Positions 48,675 through 60,820 of a DNA stretch of 64,000 nucleotides are shown in pieces. Made by a program: the position numbers and the translations under genes. The stretch's first letter is position 1. The number at the start of each line of letters is the position of its first letter. The DNA comes from Dugong dugon (Eukaryota > Chordata > Mammalia > Sirenia > Dugongidae): NCBI GenBank assembly GCA_030035585.1, contig CM057477.1:61299447-61363446 (forward strand). The letters are read 5' to 3'. The notes under the pieces are model-generated. The model was given only the letters and a program-made list of their open reading frames with translations, searched no databases and was not told where the DNA came from.

Positions 48675-50370
48675 TAACATCTAAACTACTACTTATCTTC
48701 ACTTTTGTCCTTGGTTACTCAGCAAATGCCACTCAGCAAAGCCCTGAAACTGGCAGGAATATATCTTTCCCTCTCTTGCAACTTGTTTCTTCAAAGCCTG
48801 GAATGATTAAAGTTCCTTATGAGGATTCTCCGAGATCACTCACATGGCTGTATGTGTGATTAACTCCGGAGGTGCCCTCTGGATCCATTAAAGAACAAAT
48901 ACACAAATAAACAAACAAAAACCACATCACCACCAAAAAGATTACCTTAATTATAGACACCCTCCCTGCGGTTCCTGCTAAAGGGCCTGTTAAGAGTTAC
49001 TATCTCACTTTATTTCCTTACTTCTTATAATCAAGGTATTAGCCAGATGCTAGTTACTTTAGCATTCTGCATATTAACAGCTAATGTTCTTGAATGTTAG
49101 GGTTTTTCTCAGACATCAGAGAATTTCAGAACTTTAAGGAAGCCTGGACACCCTACTTTGGCGGGTGGGCATAGTAAGAGCCTTGGAATTGGTGCCACTT
49201 GCCCACAGTCACTTAGCTCCACACGATGGAGCAAAGCAGACCTAACACCAAGTCCCCAGGCCCTGGGCCCTCTGCTTCCCTGTATTGTTCTGATTGTTTT
49301 TTTCTGCTGCACGCTGCACCCCTCCGCTTGCTCCTGCAGAATCTCCCGACTGCCCTTCTCCTGGGCCAAGTCCCAGCCCAGCAAGGATGACACAGAAAAT
49401 CCAGAAAAGGATGAAATCACCGTTTCCCTCTATTATTTTTTCTAAATTGCCTTTTTCCTACCCATGACTAGGCAGTATTTTCTCACAGCTGGGGATGAAC
49501 AAATTCAAAAAGGTGTTCTCAAATACATGCTTTCCAAGAGAGGCCACTAAGTCTTGAAAATATAAAATGAGAATTTTTGAGTGATTGCATAGCTTATCAA
49601 AATGTCTCTGGTTAGAACCTCATCAGCAATGATTCACTCTGTGCACGGGGTCCCCGGTGGAGACTCTAGTTGCCTCACGTTAGGGAGTTGAGGCCGATTT
49701 TTCCTGCTGAGATGGAATAAATGGCTAGGCTATATTAACTGATGGAGGTCACAAGGGTCCTATTCAGTGAAGTGAAGAATATTTCTTTAAAGATGCCCTT
49801 GTGGTTGGAAAGACTTAGTGGAACTTGAAGGCTACGTATTTCTCCTTTCCCTGTCCCTTTGCCTTGTAGGCATAAACTTTTGGAAGTAAAGTCTTAAGGT
49901 CAAAACTCTGTCTTCTAGGATAGCAAGCAAATGTCTGTGATGAGGAGGAAAACAGAGTTTATTACAGTTGAAGGATGCATGTCTTGATGCCCAAGACATC
50001 TATTTTCAAGATAAAACCTGATTAAATGGGATTCTATACACAGTGCTTGAGCATAGTAGATACTCAATAACTGCTTTTTGAATCTGCATCCTGCGGTTAC
50101 CTTTGAGGTACTTTTCTGTTTTGCTATTTTTCCAAAAAAAAAATTCAGCTGTAACCATTACTGAATGTTTTGATCAATGATTCTATAGAATAATCCTGAT
50201 CAAAAGGGGGGACATGCAGGACAGAATTTCTCATTCTCATGAAATCCAGACTTTCTGGAGCCATAGAGGCTGTATGAACCCATGAAACTACTGCCCTGAG
50301 ATGATCTTTAAACCTTAAACCAAAAACATACCCTGAAGTGTTCTTTAAACCGAACAGTTTATCTTAATTA
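48675..50370. other. Intron stretch with scattered old fragments
   Basis: I see no gene. A diverged MIR-like scrap (gtgccacttgcccacagtca) lies near 49100-49270 and an L2/MIR-like end (catagtagatactcaataac) near 50040-50090. The rest is unassigned. Confidence 0.4.
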
Positions 50371-50645
50371 GGAAAGAATGCTTTTTTTTGAGCATTGTGT
50401 TCTTTTAAAGAACTACCTATATGGGATCAAATTGACAACAGAAACTCAAAAGTGTAAATAGTAACCTTAGGGGGAAGTGAGTTTATTTTAATGGTGGAAG
50501 AACGATTTGGAAAAGCAGGGTGAGAATGGCTGCACAACTTGAAGAATATAATCAGTGTCACTGAATTGTACATGTAGAAAAGGTTGAATGGGCGTGTGCT
50601 CTGCTGTGTATATTTTCAACAACCACAAATAAAATAAAACAATTT
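50371..50645 (+). repeat. L1 3' end of an older type
   Basis: Contains ggtgagaatggctgcacaac, cagtgtcactgaattgtaca and tgtgtatattttcaacaacc, ending in aataaaataaaac. The same terminus, reversed, lies between the doubled L1 ends at 14546-14650 and 31776-31880. Confidence 0.7.
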
Positions 50646-51169
50646 ATTTAAAAAAACTCAGTTGTAAAACTGCATTGTAGTTAAGACCACAGAAAGGTAG
50701 CATCAGAGAGCCTTCCCTACCCATTCCCAGGCCAAACCAAGTATTTTTTGGTCCCTCTCCCCTCAGCCCAGCACTTAAGTCCTTCAAGGAGTTGTGTTTC
50801 TCAAACTTTAGTTGCAATTTCCAGGGCCTCATTTTTCAGAAGGTCTGAAATAAGTCCAGCAATCTATGGTTTTCGTAAGCTCTCCAGCTGATCTAGGTGA
50901 CTTGTGGAAGATATTTTAACTGAGACAGTCACAGAGCTATGGTTTATGGGGTGCGCAGGGTACAGTGGGTTGCCTCCTTGTGTTACAGGCACGTGGCTTA
51001 AAGAGAATAGTGTCACTGCTCCTAGAGCAGGAGAAGAGACAGGACAAGCGGATGAATTCTCACGAGGCCAAGTTGTCTTTTTTTCTCCCTTAAAGTACAA
51101 AGTCATCCACAGATCACCCCGCTCCCTTCCTTAAACTGTCCTCAAATAAGGGCAGAGGAAACTAACATG

Positions 51170-51382
51170 TTTGGATCCTTACAAATATAAAATTCCATAC
51201 TTTATATTACTGATTGTGGACACTACAACAGTTCCTTAATGTTGATGTTATTACCTGCCTCTTTATAGTCAAACTCGGAGAAGTTAAATGACTTGCCGAA
51301 GGTTACACAGCTAAGGCAAAGAGTCTGGATTCAAACCCAAGACCCTCAGGCTCTGTAGTCACTATCTACCTCTTGTAGAGAC
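51170..51382 (-). repeat. MIR element
   Basis: Contains aaatgacttgccgaaggtta and ggattcaaacccaagaccct, the reversed MIR core. Confidence 0.75.
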
Positions 51383-51590
51383 CAGTAAACCAGTTGCCAT
51401 GGAGTCGATTCTGACTCATGGTGACCCCATGTGTGTCAGAGTAGAATTGAGCTCCATAGGGTTTTCAATAGTTCATTTTTTGGAAGTAGATCACCAGGTC
51501 TTTCTTCTGAGGTGCCTCTGGGTAGATTCCAATCTCCAACCGTTCAGTTAGCAGCCGAGCATATTAACTGTTTTTACCATCCAGGGACTC
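51383..51590 (-). repeat. AfroSINE
   Basis: It is flanked by cttgtagagac at 51372-51382 and cttgcagagac at 51591-51601 (10 of 11 match). It reads in reverse from accatccagggactc. Confidence 0.93.
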
Positions 51591-52267
51591 CTTGCAGAGA
51601 CAGTCCCTTAATTTCTAAGATACTTTTTTTTTTTTAAGCTAGGGAACAATCCTGGATTCAAACCCAAGACCCTCAGCCAGTATTATGTCTATAAGAGATA
51701 GTTCCTCAAATTCTAAAGAAAAAAAAAAATCTTTTTTCTTCTGTAAATACCAAAGTAAAGGTCCCTATCTATAGACGTTATCAGCTAATGCCCCCTCTCC
51801 TTTACACCTTCTTACCCTTCTGACTTCCTGCTTACCTCCACCAGCTCTTCCATCCAGGGAGCCCTGCTCTCTCACCCTGCTCATCAGTCCCTACCTGTTT
51901 GCACTGCTGCCAACCCCAGCCTGGAGGATTGTGTGGTCCAGCTCTGGGATCACTTTCCTGTAAATGCTCATATGCATCTTCTTCGTGCCCCTGTCCTTTC
52001 TCAGCCACCTGGTAAAAAACAACCCAGATAAAGCTACTCCCCTTCTCTGCGCCTGCCCCTGGCAAGATGCACCCTGCTGGAGAAAACCCTGCAGGGCTTT
52101 CAACAGTGTTCAGCACTCTCACTGAATTTCTCACGCCCCAGTGACTACCTTCAAGGGTTTTCCCTCTTTCTCAAACTTTTCATTCCTCATCAACCCATTT
52201 AACCTTATTAGATGACCCTACTTCCTTTTCTGAGAAAACAGAATCTATCAGCCAGGAGCTCCCTCCA

Positions 52268-52441
52268 TATATGGTGGCACAGTGGTTAAGCGTTCGGCTA
52301 CTAACCAAAGGTTTGGCAGTTCAGATCCACCAGCTATCCCTTGGAAACCCTATGGGGTAGTTCTACTCTGTCCTATAGGGTCGCTATGAGTTGGAATGGA
52401 CTTGACGGCAATGGGTTTGGTTTTTTTTTTTTTTTTTTTTT
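52268..52441 (+). repeat. AfroSINE, short form
   Basis: Starts ggtggcacagtggttaagcg and ends cttgacggcaatgggtttgg, followed by a long T-run as its tail. The short form lacks the checkpoint segment seen in longer copies. Confidence 0.94.
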
Positions 52442-53355
52442 GGTTTATGTTACCTAATAGACAGTCCCACTCGCTCTGGATTCTGTACTTCCAGTGTATT
52501 GAGTATTTACGTTGGTCTGAGTCGATCTTATCTGTGTTAATTACTAAAAAGTTCAAATTTGTTTTTTTCTTTGGAAGAGCTTTCTCTACTTATTTTTAGG
52601 CTGTAAGGTACACATTTTGCATATATTTATTATCATTTTTTGGCTATAGTCATGAATGTGAGGGAATAACCACCATGGTCTTATTTACAGCAGTCTGTTA
52701 TATATTACCAACCTTTTCTGGTTAAAGTTTAGTACAAATTCTAGGTCACTGTATTCCAAGTCCTGAACCCTTAAGGCTTCATAGAAATCTCCAGATTTCA
52801 ATCATAATAAAGGATATGCGTAAGAATTAAATAATTGAAATATTTTTAATTTCAAAACAAAAAATCTCTATTACCACCCTGAATCATGTATTTCCACCTA
52901 AGGTACTTTTTAAAAATAAAAATATGAATATAGGATTGGCCCGAGGCAAAAAATGTAGAGAGGTTTTGCTTTAGTAGTTTCCCCCCAAATCCTAAAGAAA
53001 GGAAGGTTACTGGTTTGAGTATTATTTTTGTTTTAAAAATGAATATGTGGGATGGCTTATCAGTAGACTGTTCTTCTCAGTGTCTCTGTAAAGTGAAGAG
53101 TGAGTTCAGGCACAGATTCCCATCCTACATGTTTGAGCTATGACCACTTCTTTATTTCAAACCTTGGAACCCAGTAGTGGGCAGAAATGTAGTGGGTCAA
53201 AGAGGGGAAACAGATGGACAGATTTGGAGACACAACTGGAGGCTAGGCTGACACTTGTGTGAACAGCTGAGGGACTCGTCCTAATTTCACAGCAGAAGGA
53301 TGGCGGGGCAGAAAGGTCCCTGGCGCGCCAATGGCCATCCATGTGCTGATGCCCG
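52442..53355. other. Intron stretch without recognised repeats
   Basis: I see no gene and no repeat that I can name. Confidence 0.4.
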
Positions 53356-53359
53356 CCAA

Positions 53360-53985
53360 AGCTACCTCTTCGTCCATGTTTCTTCCCTGAGCTCTAGACC
53401 CAAAAATCTGACTACTGACCACATGTTTGCTTTCAACAGGTTCTTCAAAGTCAACACATCCAAAAGGAAACCCACTATCTTTCCACACCCCATCTTGCTC
53501 TTATTGTCCAGCCTCCCCATTTTCAAGTCTAGAAACCCAGGGGTCATTGTTGGCTCTTCCATCTCCTAACATTCTACAATTAGTCAACAATTTCTGCTGT
53601 TTCTACATCTAAAGGTCCCATGAGTCCCTTCACTTCTCTCCATCTTCACCGCCATGATTTTTGTTATTGCCATTATTATCTCTCATCTGGGTACCTGCTA
53701 CAGCCTCCCATCTGCTCTCCTATGGTCAACCTGTCCATAGGCCAAAGGTTCTCTATAGGACTCAAAACAGTGCTCTGTAAAAAAACAACTATAGTCATAC
53801 TACGCTCCTGCTTAATATTCTTCAATGACATCCTACAGAACCATTTATCTATGAGAAGGATACCACTTATGTTAATTTATATTTACTTATTTACTCTTTC
53901 TTGTTTCTTCCACTAGACTCTGAAACATGAGGGTAGGGTCTATGTCTTATATTCCCAGTATTCAGCACATCATCTGGCTTAATAA
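53360..53985 (+). repeat. L2 LINE fragment
   Basis: Contains ctttccacaccccatcttgc, ttgttggctcttccatctcc and tctgaaacatgagggtaggg in L2 order. Confidence 0.6.
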
Positions 53986-54347
53986 ATCCCAGTTAAAAGA
54001 GTGATGCTTGAGGAGATGCAAGAATTTGACAAATGCCTCTTCGTACTCGGGCTTATTAAAGAGGATAAAGGTGTTCCTGGGAGGATTAAACAACCCAAGA
54101 AGGAAACTAGAAAAAAATATTCAGAGGATGCAGAGAAGAATTGAAATGAGTTTAGGCAGCAGTGAATGGGCGAGGGTAATGAAGAGGATACAGATGAGGC
54201 TGTAAGCCAGCTAAGCCTTTTCATGAGCTATAAGGCTAAGCACTTCTCATGGTAGCAAGAAACAAAGGCGGTGACGGTGGTGAATCCAGAGCTTCTGAAG
54301 AAGAAATAGCAAGGCATAAGTCAAGGAACAATTAAGAGGGCTAACAG

Positions 54348-54690
54348 AAACCAAACCAAACCTGTTGCTGTCGAGTTAATTCCAACACATGGCAACCCCA
54401 AGTGTTTCAGAGTAGAATTATGCTCCATAGGGTTTTACGGAGATTAAAAAACCAAATCTGTTGCCATCGAGTTGATTTCGACTCATGACGACCCTATAGG
54501 ACTCAGCAGAACTGCCCCATAGGGTTTCCAAGGAGCAGCTGATGGATTCTAACGGCGACCCTTTACATGGCTGTAATTTTACGGAAGTAGCTAGGCCAGG
54601 CCTTTCCTCTGCTGCACTGCTGGGTGCATTTACACTGCCACCTTTTAAATGTGAAGAAGTCTTTTACTGGCTCCAAGTTAACCACTGATG
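54348..54690 (-). repeat. AfroSINE split by a second AfroSINE
   Basis: The outer copy is at 54348-54441 and resumes at 54577 (acggaagtagctaggccagg) to about 54690. Read in reverse it is the longer form. Confidence 0.85.
54442..54576 (-). repeat. AfroSINE nested inside another AfroSINE
   Basis: It is flanked by a 9-bp duplication, ttttacgga, at 54433-54441 and 54577-54585. It lacks its tRNA-like head. Confidence 0.88.
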
Positions 54691-56400
54691 AGGGATGTGG
54701 CACTATCTCATATATAGCTCTTATGTAGCTAATAGGGAGGTGTGATGGCTTTTTGGAACGTGTATCTGATATATGACAAACGGCATGCTAAGAAACTTGG
54801 GGCAAAAGTTGTGCGTCAACTTAAAGTCAATAGCTAAGGAAAGGACTGCTGACATTAGGAAAGAAATTTAGAAAGAAAAAGATATAATCTCACAGCCAGA
54901 GAATACACAGGAAGCATTACCAGTTCCCGTACCAGCCTGGGCAAGAAACTTAAAACCTGGGGACTCAGCTGCTGCTTTTCAACTCTCTTTCCAGTTGGTG
55001 ATTATAACTTTGGAAAAGAAACCAGGGTGTAGAGAAAGAGAGCAGTTGGTCACCCAGATGGTGTCAAAGCTCAGGATCTGATATTCTGGATTTTGGCTTA
55101 TGACACCCAAGTAGAGGCTCCTAGAAAAGGACAACGTGTATCGTAGAAAACAGCAAGGAAGGGTTCAGGCAACATCTGACCACAGGAGCATTCATTTGAA
55201 ACTTGAGATTAGGGAGTGACACTAAACAAAACTCTAAGTCACACAGAGGATTTCATACATAGCACAGAAAGATGGACTGGAGTGGAGAAAGATCTCCACA
55301 ATGGAGAGGAAAAATCTGCTTTGGATGGTTATAGTCTAGTGTTTCATGAGATGTTACTGAGTATTCTTTTAACAGTTAAATTCAGTTTGGGGAATACTAC
55401 ATACTAGATCCTACTCTTCAAAACTTCTCACTGCACGTTAGCATAATAAAGACAGAAAACCAACTCTACAGAAAGCAGCCTGACTGTGTATAACCCAGAG
55501 TTTGCCACAGTTGTTAGGCCACTTCAATTCTTATATAGCATCTACCCTACCTAACAATAACTATGGGGCACCAATGTTCCAATGGACCAGTTCAGAAAAC
55601 CTGACTTATAACAATGCACAAAGTATTGATAATAAAAACAAATATTAAAAAAAAAAAATCCACAAAGTTAAAACAAAATTTGGAGAATAAAATAAACATA
55701 AAACAATAATACACAGACGTAAATAGTATCTTGTAGATAAACCAAGACTTTGGAAGATGGAATTTAGGGCTTGGGCATAACAATGTAATGGTATGTTTTA
55801 GATAAGAGAAATAAAGTCAATGTAATGATCTTAAGTAGCACTTTATACGAAAAAGGTAAACATGGAAATTCATAAAAGTGGGAATGGAATCATAGTGGAG
55901 ACCATCTGGGTGAAGATAAAAGGGGAGAAAAATAGAAGTGGTATTACCGTGGGCATACAAAACAACACGCCAGAAAGGCATGATATGACAGTAGTAAGTG
56001 ATCTGATTTCCTGGGAAATTCTTTTGATAAAATAGGAGGACATGAAAAATGTGTGTCTTGCTTTGCTGATAATTTTAATCTCTCAATAAATTGAAGAAGC
56101 AGTGAGGAATGGGATTTAGTGTCAGTTTAATTTTAACAAATATGGGAAGAGTGGCTGGTCATTTAGAAATATCAGAAAGTTTGGGAGAAAGCCAAGTGCT
56201 CATAAAATCCAGCCCCTCCATAATCCTGTCAGAGATGTTTTAGAGAGGATTTCTTGGAAGGAAGTTTATACTAATAATTTTCAAGTCTCTTCTGAACATT
56301 AAAGATTGCCTCTAACAGTTTACAGCCATACTGAAGGAACTGGAGAGGGGGCTGAGATACAGCTGAGTGGGAAGCAGCCTACTATGGTTAGGCTGAAAAG
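54691..56400. other. Intron stretch without recognised repeats
   Basis: I see no gene and no clear repeat. It is A-rich around 55610-55720. Confidence 0.4.
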
Positions 56401-56409
56401 AAACAACAG

Positions 56410-57965
56410 GTACAGTGAAAATGGCATAAGATACTTCATATAAATATACTGTAAAGCTGTGTGAATTGGAACAATGTGGTGCTGGAATAGAAATAAACAG
56501 ATGAGTAGTACAGAATAGATAATCCAGAAATTAATTTAATTTCTGATAAAAGAAGGGGGTGAATCAATGGGACATGGAAAATTGGGAATATACATACAAT
56601 TCCTAGAGTACAAAAAAACCTTTCTGTACTTAGAAGTACGACAAAGAACTTATAAACGAAAAATTAAACAAATTTTTTTTAAATTGAAAATAAAGAACCA
56701 ACACTGAGATAAAAAACAGACTAGATAAACATCTTTGGGAAATATGAATTCCAAGGATTAAAATGCATAATGAACAATGGCTCGAAGATAAATGGATAAG
56801 AAAATAACCAAGAACTCTATTTGATAAATGGATATAATAATGAGAATAATCTATTTACAAAAGAGGCAATATGAGTAGAAAATGATGGTGAAAAAGGGAA
56901 AAATTAAACAAGGCTATTTATAAGATAATTTGAGATAAAATAAGATGCCATCTTTGCCTATCAAATTAGTAAATTTTAAATATATATGTACATTTTGGAA
57001 ACTGATTGCTTGATATTTAACAAGAATCTTTAAAATGTTCATTTCTTTTGACCTACTAATTCTACATCTAGGATTCTATCCAAAGGAAATGATTTTAATG
57101 CTGAAAAGCTCTTTGCATAAAAATATTCATGGTACTGGGGAAGCCAGCACAACTTGTACAAGGCAAGGTCATGGAAGCTCCACAGACACATCCAAACTCC
57201 CTGAGGGACCAAATTGCTGGGCTGAAACATCTAGCTCAATTGGCATAACACACTTTATAAAGAAAATTTTCTGCATTCTACCTTGGTGAGTAGCATCTGG
57301 GGTCTTAAAAGCCTGTGAGCAGCCATCTAAGATACTTTATTGGTCTCACCCCTTTGGGAGCAAGGGAGAATGAAGAAAACAAGGTACAAGGAAAAGATTA
57401 GTCCAAAGGACTAATGGACCACAGCTACCACGGCCTCTACCAGACTGAGTCCAGTACAATTAGAAGGTGCCTGGCTACCACCACTGACTGCTGTGACCGG
57501 GATCACAATAGAGCTGGAGAAAAACGTAGAACAAAATTCTAACTCATAAAAAAAGACCAGACATACTGGCCTGACAGAAACGTGAGAAACCCCAAGAGTT
57601 TGGCCGCCGGATACCCTTTTAGCTCAGTAATGAAGTCACTCCTGAGGTTCACCCTTCAGCCAAAGATTGGACAGCCCCATAAAACAAAACAAGACTAACG
57701 GGGCACACGCCAGCCCAGGTACAAGGACTAGAAGGCAGGAGGGGGTAGGAAAGCTGGTAATAGGGAACCCAAGGTCAAGAAGGGAGGGTGCTGACGTGTC
57801 GTGGGGTTGTTAACCAATGTCATAAAACAATATGCGTACTAACTATTTAATGAGAAACTATTTGTTCTGTAAACTTTCATCTAAAGTACAATAAAAAAAA
57901 TTTAAAAAAAATTCATTGTAATGTTATTTAGAGAGAGGGAAAGGAAAGAATAAGAGCTAATATTT
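56410..57965 (+). repeat. Old L1M fragment interrupted by a young L1
   Basis: Contains aacaatgtggtgctggaata, tttgacctactaattctaca and tctaggattctatccaaagg, L1M ORF2 C-terminal sequence. It resumes after the L1 with attgtaatgttatttagaga. Confidence 0.65.
57135..57910 (+). mobile_element. L1 LINE, 3' UTR only, inside an older L1
   Basis: It is flanked by attcatggta at 57125-57134 and attcattgta at 57911-57920 (9 of 10 match). It has only the 3' UTR of the young L1 (shared ctaatggaccacagctacca) and an A-rich tail. Confidence 0.9.
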
Positions 57966-58095
57966 AATGAATGCTTATTACGTACAGGCACTATGCAAAC
58001 CATTTTATGTAAGTTATATTTAAATCCCACAACAGTCCCATGGAATAGATACTATCACCATTTTACAGAAAAAAGAACATGCTCAGAGAGATTGA
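57953..58095 (-). repeat. MIR fragment
   Basis: Contains gaatgcttattacgtacagg and caccattttacagaaaaaag, the reversed MIR. Confidence 0.7.
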
Positions 58096-58455
58096 ATTCT
58101 CCAGAGAAACCTGGCTATTAACAGTGAAAAAATGGAAAGAGCATAAATGTAAAGAGAAGAATGTTTACGTAAACAAGAACAGATGTATTTGATAGACTAT
58201 TTAAAATTTTTAATATAAAATGTAAACACAACTTAGGATAAGATGTTAACACAAATGCATACGCTAAAATTTTAGTTTTATATTTAATATGATTTTATAT
58301 TTAAAATGATGAAAATTTTCTATTTAATATGATTAAAAACATCTTAATAGAAAAAAGACTGGAAGAAAATACACAAGCACACAAAACAAAACAGAATTTG
58401 GCTCTGAGATAGCGTCAACAAATGCAGTTGTCTGGCGGCCTTGAGAACACAGCAA

Positions 58456-58667
58456 CCACTTGACAAGCTGCCGTCAAGTTGACTTCAACTTGTGGCGACC
58501 TCATGTGTGTCCGAGTAGAACTGTGCTCCACTGGACTTTCAATGGCTAATTTTTGCAGAAGTAGATCACCCGGCCTTTCTTCTGAGGCATCTCTGGATGG
58601 ACTTGAACCTCCAACCTTTTGGTTAGCAGGCGAGCGCATTAACTGTTTGCACCATGCAGGGACTCCA
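58456..58667 (-). repeat. AfroSINE
   Basis: It is flanked by agaacacagcaa at 58444-58455 and agaacaaagcaa at 58668-58679 (11 of 12 match). It reads in reverse from accatgcagggactcc. Confidence 0.93.
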
Positions 58668-58679
58668 AGAACAAAGCAA

Positions 58680-60195
58680 AGGACAGTTAAACAGGCAGGC
58701 TGAGGAGGATGAAGGAAAGCCTAGCAAGACCCTGAAAGGCTCAAAACCAGTTTAAGCAGTTTGGCTAATGCAGGAGATAGAGAACGTAATTCAGGGTAGA
58801 TACGCTAAATCTTCTATAACGAGAAGGGCTGCAATTCTTTTCATGGTAAGTTGCAGGAAAAATCATAAATTGGTCATGGTTAAGCTGTCAGAAGACTCAA
58901 AATCATAAGAAAAAATAATGAATTGTTGAGGTTGTGGCTGACTCTGGGAGTTGCATGATGTTTTCTGAGAGATGGAGGAGGTGGAGACGAGGAGTAAAGT
59001 CATTTCTGCTCTGTGAATATTTCAATTAGGCAGCTAGGAAAATTGGAGTGGAAAAACACAAATCTTTACTCTCAAGTTATTGGAAGGAAGTATCTATCTA
59101 GATTAGCTTTAGGGAAAACAGGTTTGGAGAAACACATGTTCCAATCATAGAAAATGACCTTTTTGTGCACACACACACACACACATATACACATATCCTG
59201 CAGAAGATGAATCTCCAATTGTATAAATTTTATAGCATTTTGAAGAACTTCATAAATATCCCAGGTATGCTGTTTTATAACTTAATCTTTCAGTCTTTAC
59301 TTTTTCTCTGTCTCCCACTCTCCTCTCCTCCTCATGTTCTTTTTCTTGTTTTATTGAAAACAGAAACCACGTATGTATGTGTGCGTATGCACATATATAC
59401 ACACATAAATGTACACATATGTACATATACGCAGATACATGTACACATACACAAACGTTACTAGAGCCAGTTTGTAGTTTTTCATCTATGGCTATTACTG
59501 ACAAAAAATTAAAAAAAAAAAAAAAAGGCAGCCGAAGGCTTGGATAACTCTCACAGGGTGCACGGGTCTGTAGGTATGGAGCTCAGGGACTCTCCAGAGG
59601 CAACTAGTTTCTCCTTATCTACATCACCTATTCTTAGCTCACTTGATAGTCACAGGTGAATTGCTCTTCTTTCATTATAACAATATCAACTGACTGTCTA
59701 CCTCTCCAAATACACTGCAAATCCTGAGAGGTCAGGGACCCATGCCTATTCTGTTTAGCTGGAGCCCCTACACCAAGATAGGACCTTAACAGATATTTCC
59801 TCAATGAATAAATTGAGTGAGTGAGTGAATATGCAAATTCTATGTATCTCTCCAGACATAGCTCAATTCCCACCCCTCTGATAACATCTTCCCTCAGAGC
59901 CCCACTGATTGACCCTTCTGGAAATTACTACATTACTAGTCTGCACCATTACTTAACACCTGACTCTACCCACTGATTTTACACTAATTGTTTGCGGTTG
60001 CAGATATGCTCCTCCAGGACACTTACATATATATATATTTATTCTGTTTCAGAAAGCACATGTCACAGGGCACGTGGAAAATTCTCAATTATGAAATATT
60101 TAACATCTACTTTGCGATATTTCTAAACATTTCCTCTATCTAATACATTGAATTATGATTCCAGAGTGTGGTGGAAAGAAAATGTGGTGTTTAGT
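58680..60195. other. Intron stretch with simple repeats
   Basis: An (AC)n run lies at 59167-59187, a TA/CA-rich alternating tract at 59370-59455 and an A-run at 59508-59526. An L2-like 3' scrap is possible around 59690-59830. I see no gene. Confidence 0.5.
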
Positions 60196-60410
60196 GTTAG
60201 TTGCGCTGGGTTTCTAGCTCTGCCACTTTGATGCTAGAAGTCAGCTGGTCTCTGGTCCTCTGTTTCCCCACTTGTAAAATGGGAACAATAACAAGAGCAA
60301 CAAAAACAATAAATATCTACCAATCTCAAAGGAAGACTGTGGAATCAAATGGGATAATGTACCTGACACAGTGTTCCAAATTGGAAAGACAACGTTAGCC
60401 ATTCTACTTA
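60195..60410 (+). repeat. MIR element
   Basis: Contains gtttctagctctgccacttt and cacttgtaaaatgggaacaa, the MIR core, about 270 bp upstream on the plus strand of the ENOX1 exon at 60683. Confidence 0.8.
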
Positions 60411-60682
60411 CCAATTAAAAAAATGCAATTGATGTTGTAAAGCTACAGAAGATAGATATTGTGTATAGCAGTAACAGTAAGGGTGGATTTTTCTGAGAAG
60501 AGCTACTAGGCAGAAGACCAAGGTGAGGAGGAAAAGCATCCCAAGCATAACCTGCCAAACATACCCCAGTCATAAATCAAAGGCCATGCTCAACACTTGC
60601 TATGTGCAGAGATTACTGGGCACCTGTCACCCACGCCCCTTCGCATGGCTGCAAGCATCTTCAAACCCAGGAGACAGCTTAC

Positions 60683-60820
60683 CAGACACGAGCTGCTGTC
60701 CAGGCAACCCCACGGGAACCATGCCCAAGTTATTCATGGCTGTGGCCCAGGCTGTGGAATCTGTCACGGACATGTTGAGCTGGGTCGTGTCTATTGCTAT
60801 ACTCCCCAAACCATCGGCTG
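60683..60820 (-). CDS. ENOX1: ENOX1 coding exon, N-terminal region
   Basis: Second coding exon in transcription order. It is 138 nt: two bases completing Ala, 45 codons and one trailing base. It encodes ADGLGSIAIDTTQLNMS, VTDSTAWATAMNNLGM, then VPVGLPGQQLVS. The acceptor is ttgtttcttccacag followed by CAGCC. A second AG three bases downstream (cacagcag) could give a one-codon-shorter product, a NAGNAG arrangement. The donor is GTGTCTG/gtaagc. Compared with human ENOX1 from memory, the only difference I see is Ser for Pro in VTDSTAW. The TAWATAMNNLGM block is shared with ENOX2, but the ENOX2 flanks differ, so ENOX1 is the right paralogue. Confidence 0.97.

Larger units (their letters stand above)
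2157..60682 (-). other. ENOX1: Very large ENOX1 intron (about 58.5 kb)
   Basis: The intron runs from the gtaagc donor at 60682 down to the acceptor at 2157. It is phase 1. I saw no further exon with convincing splice sites and conserved coding sequence inside it. Its content is dominated by SINEs, LINEs and LTRs listed separately. ENOX1 is known as a long, intron-rich gene in mammals, so the size is not surprising. Confidence 0.9.
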
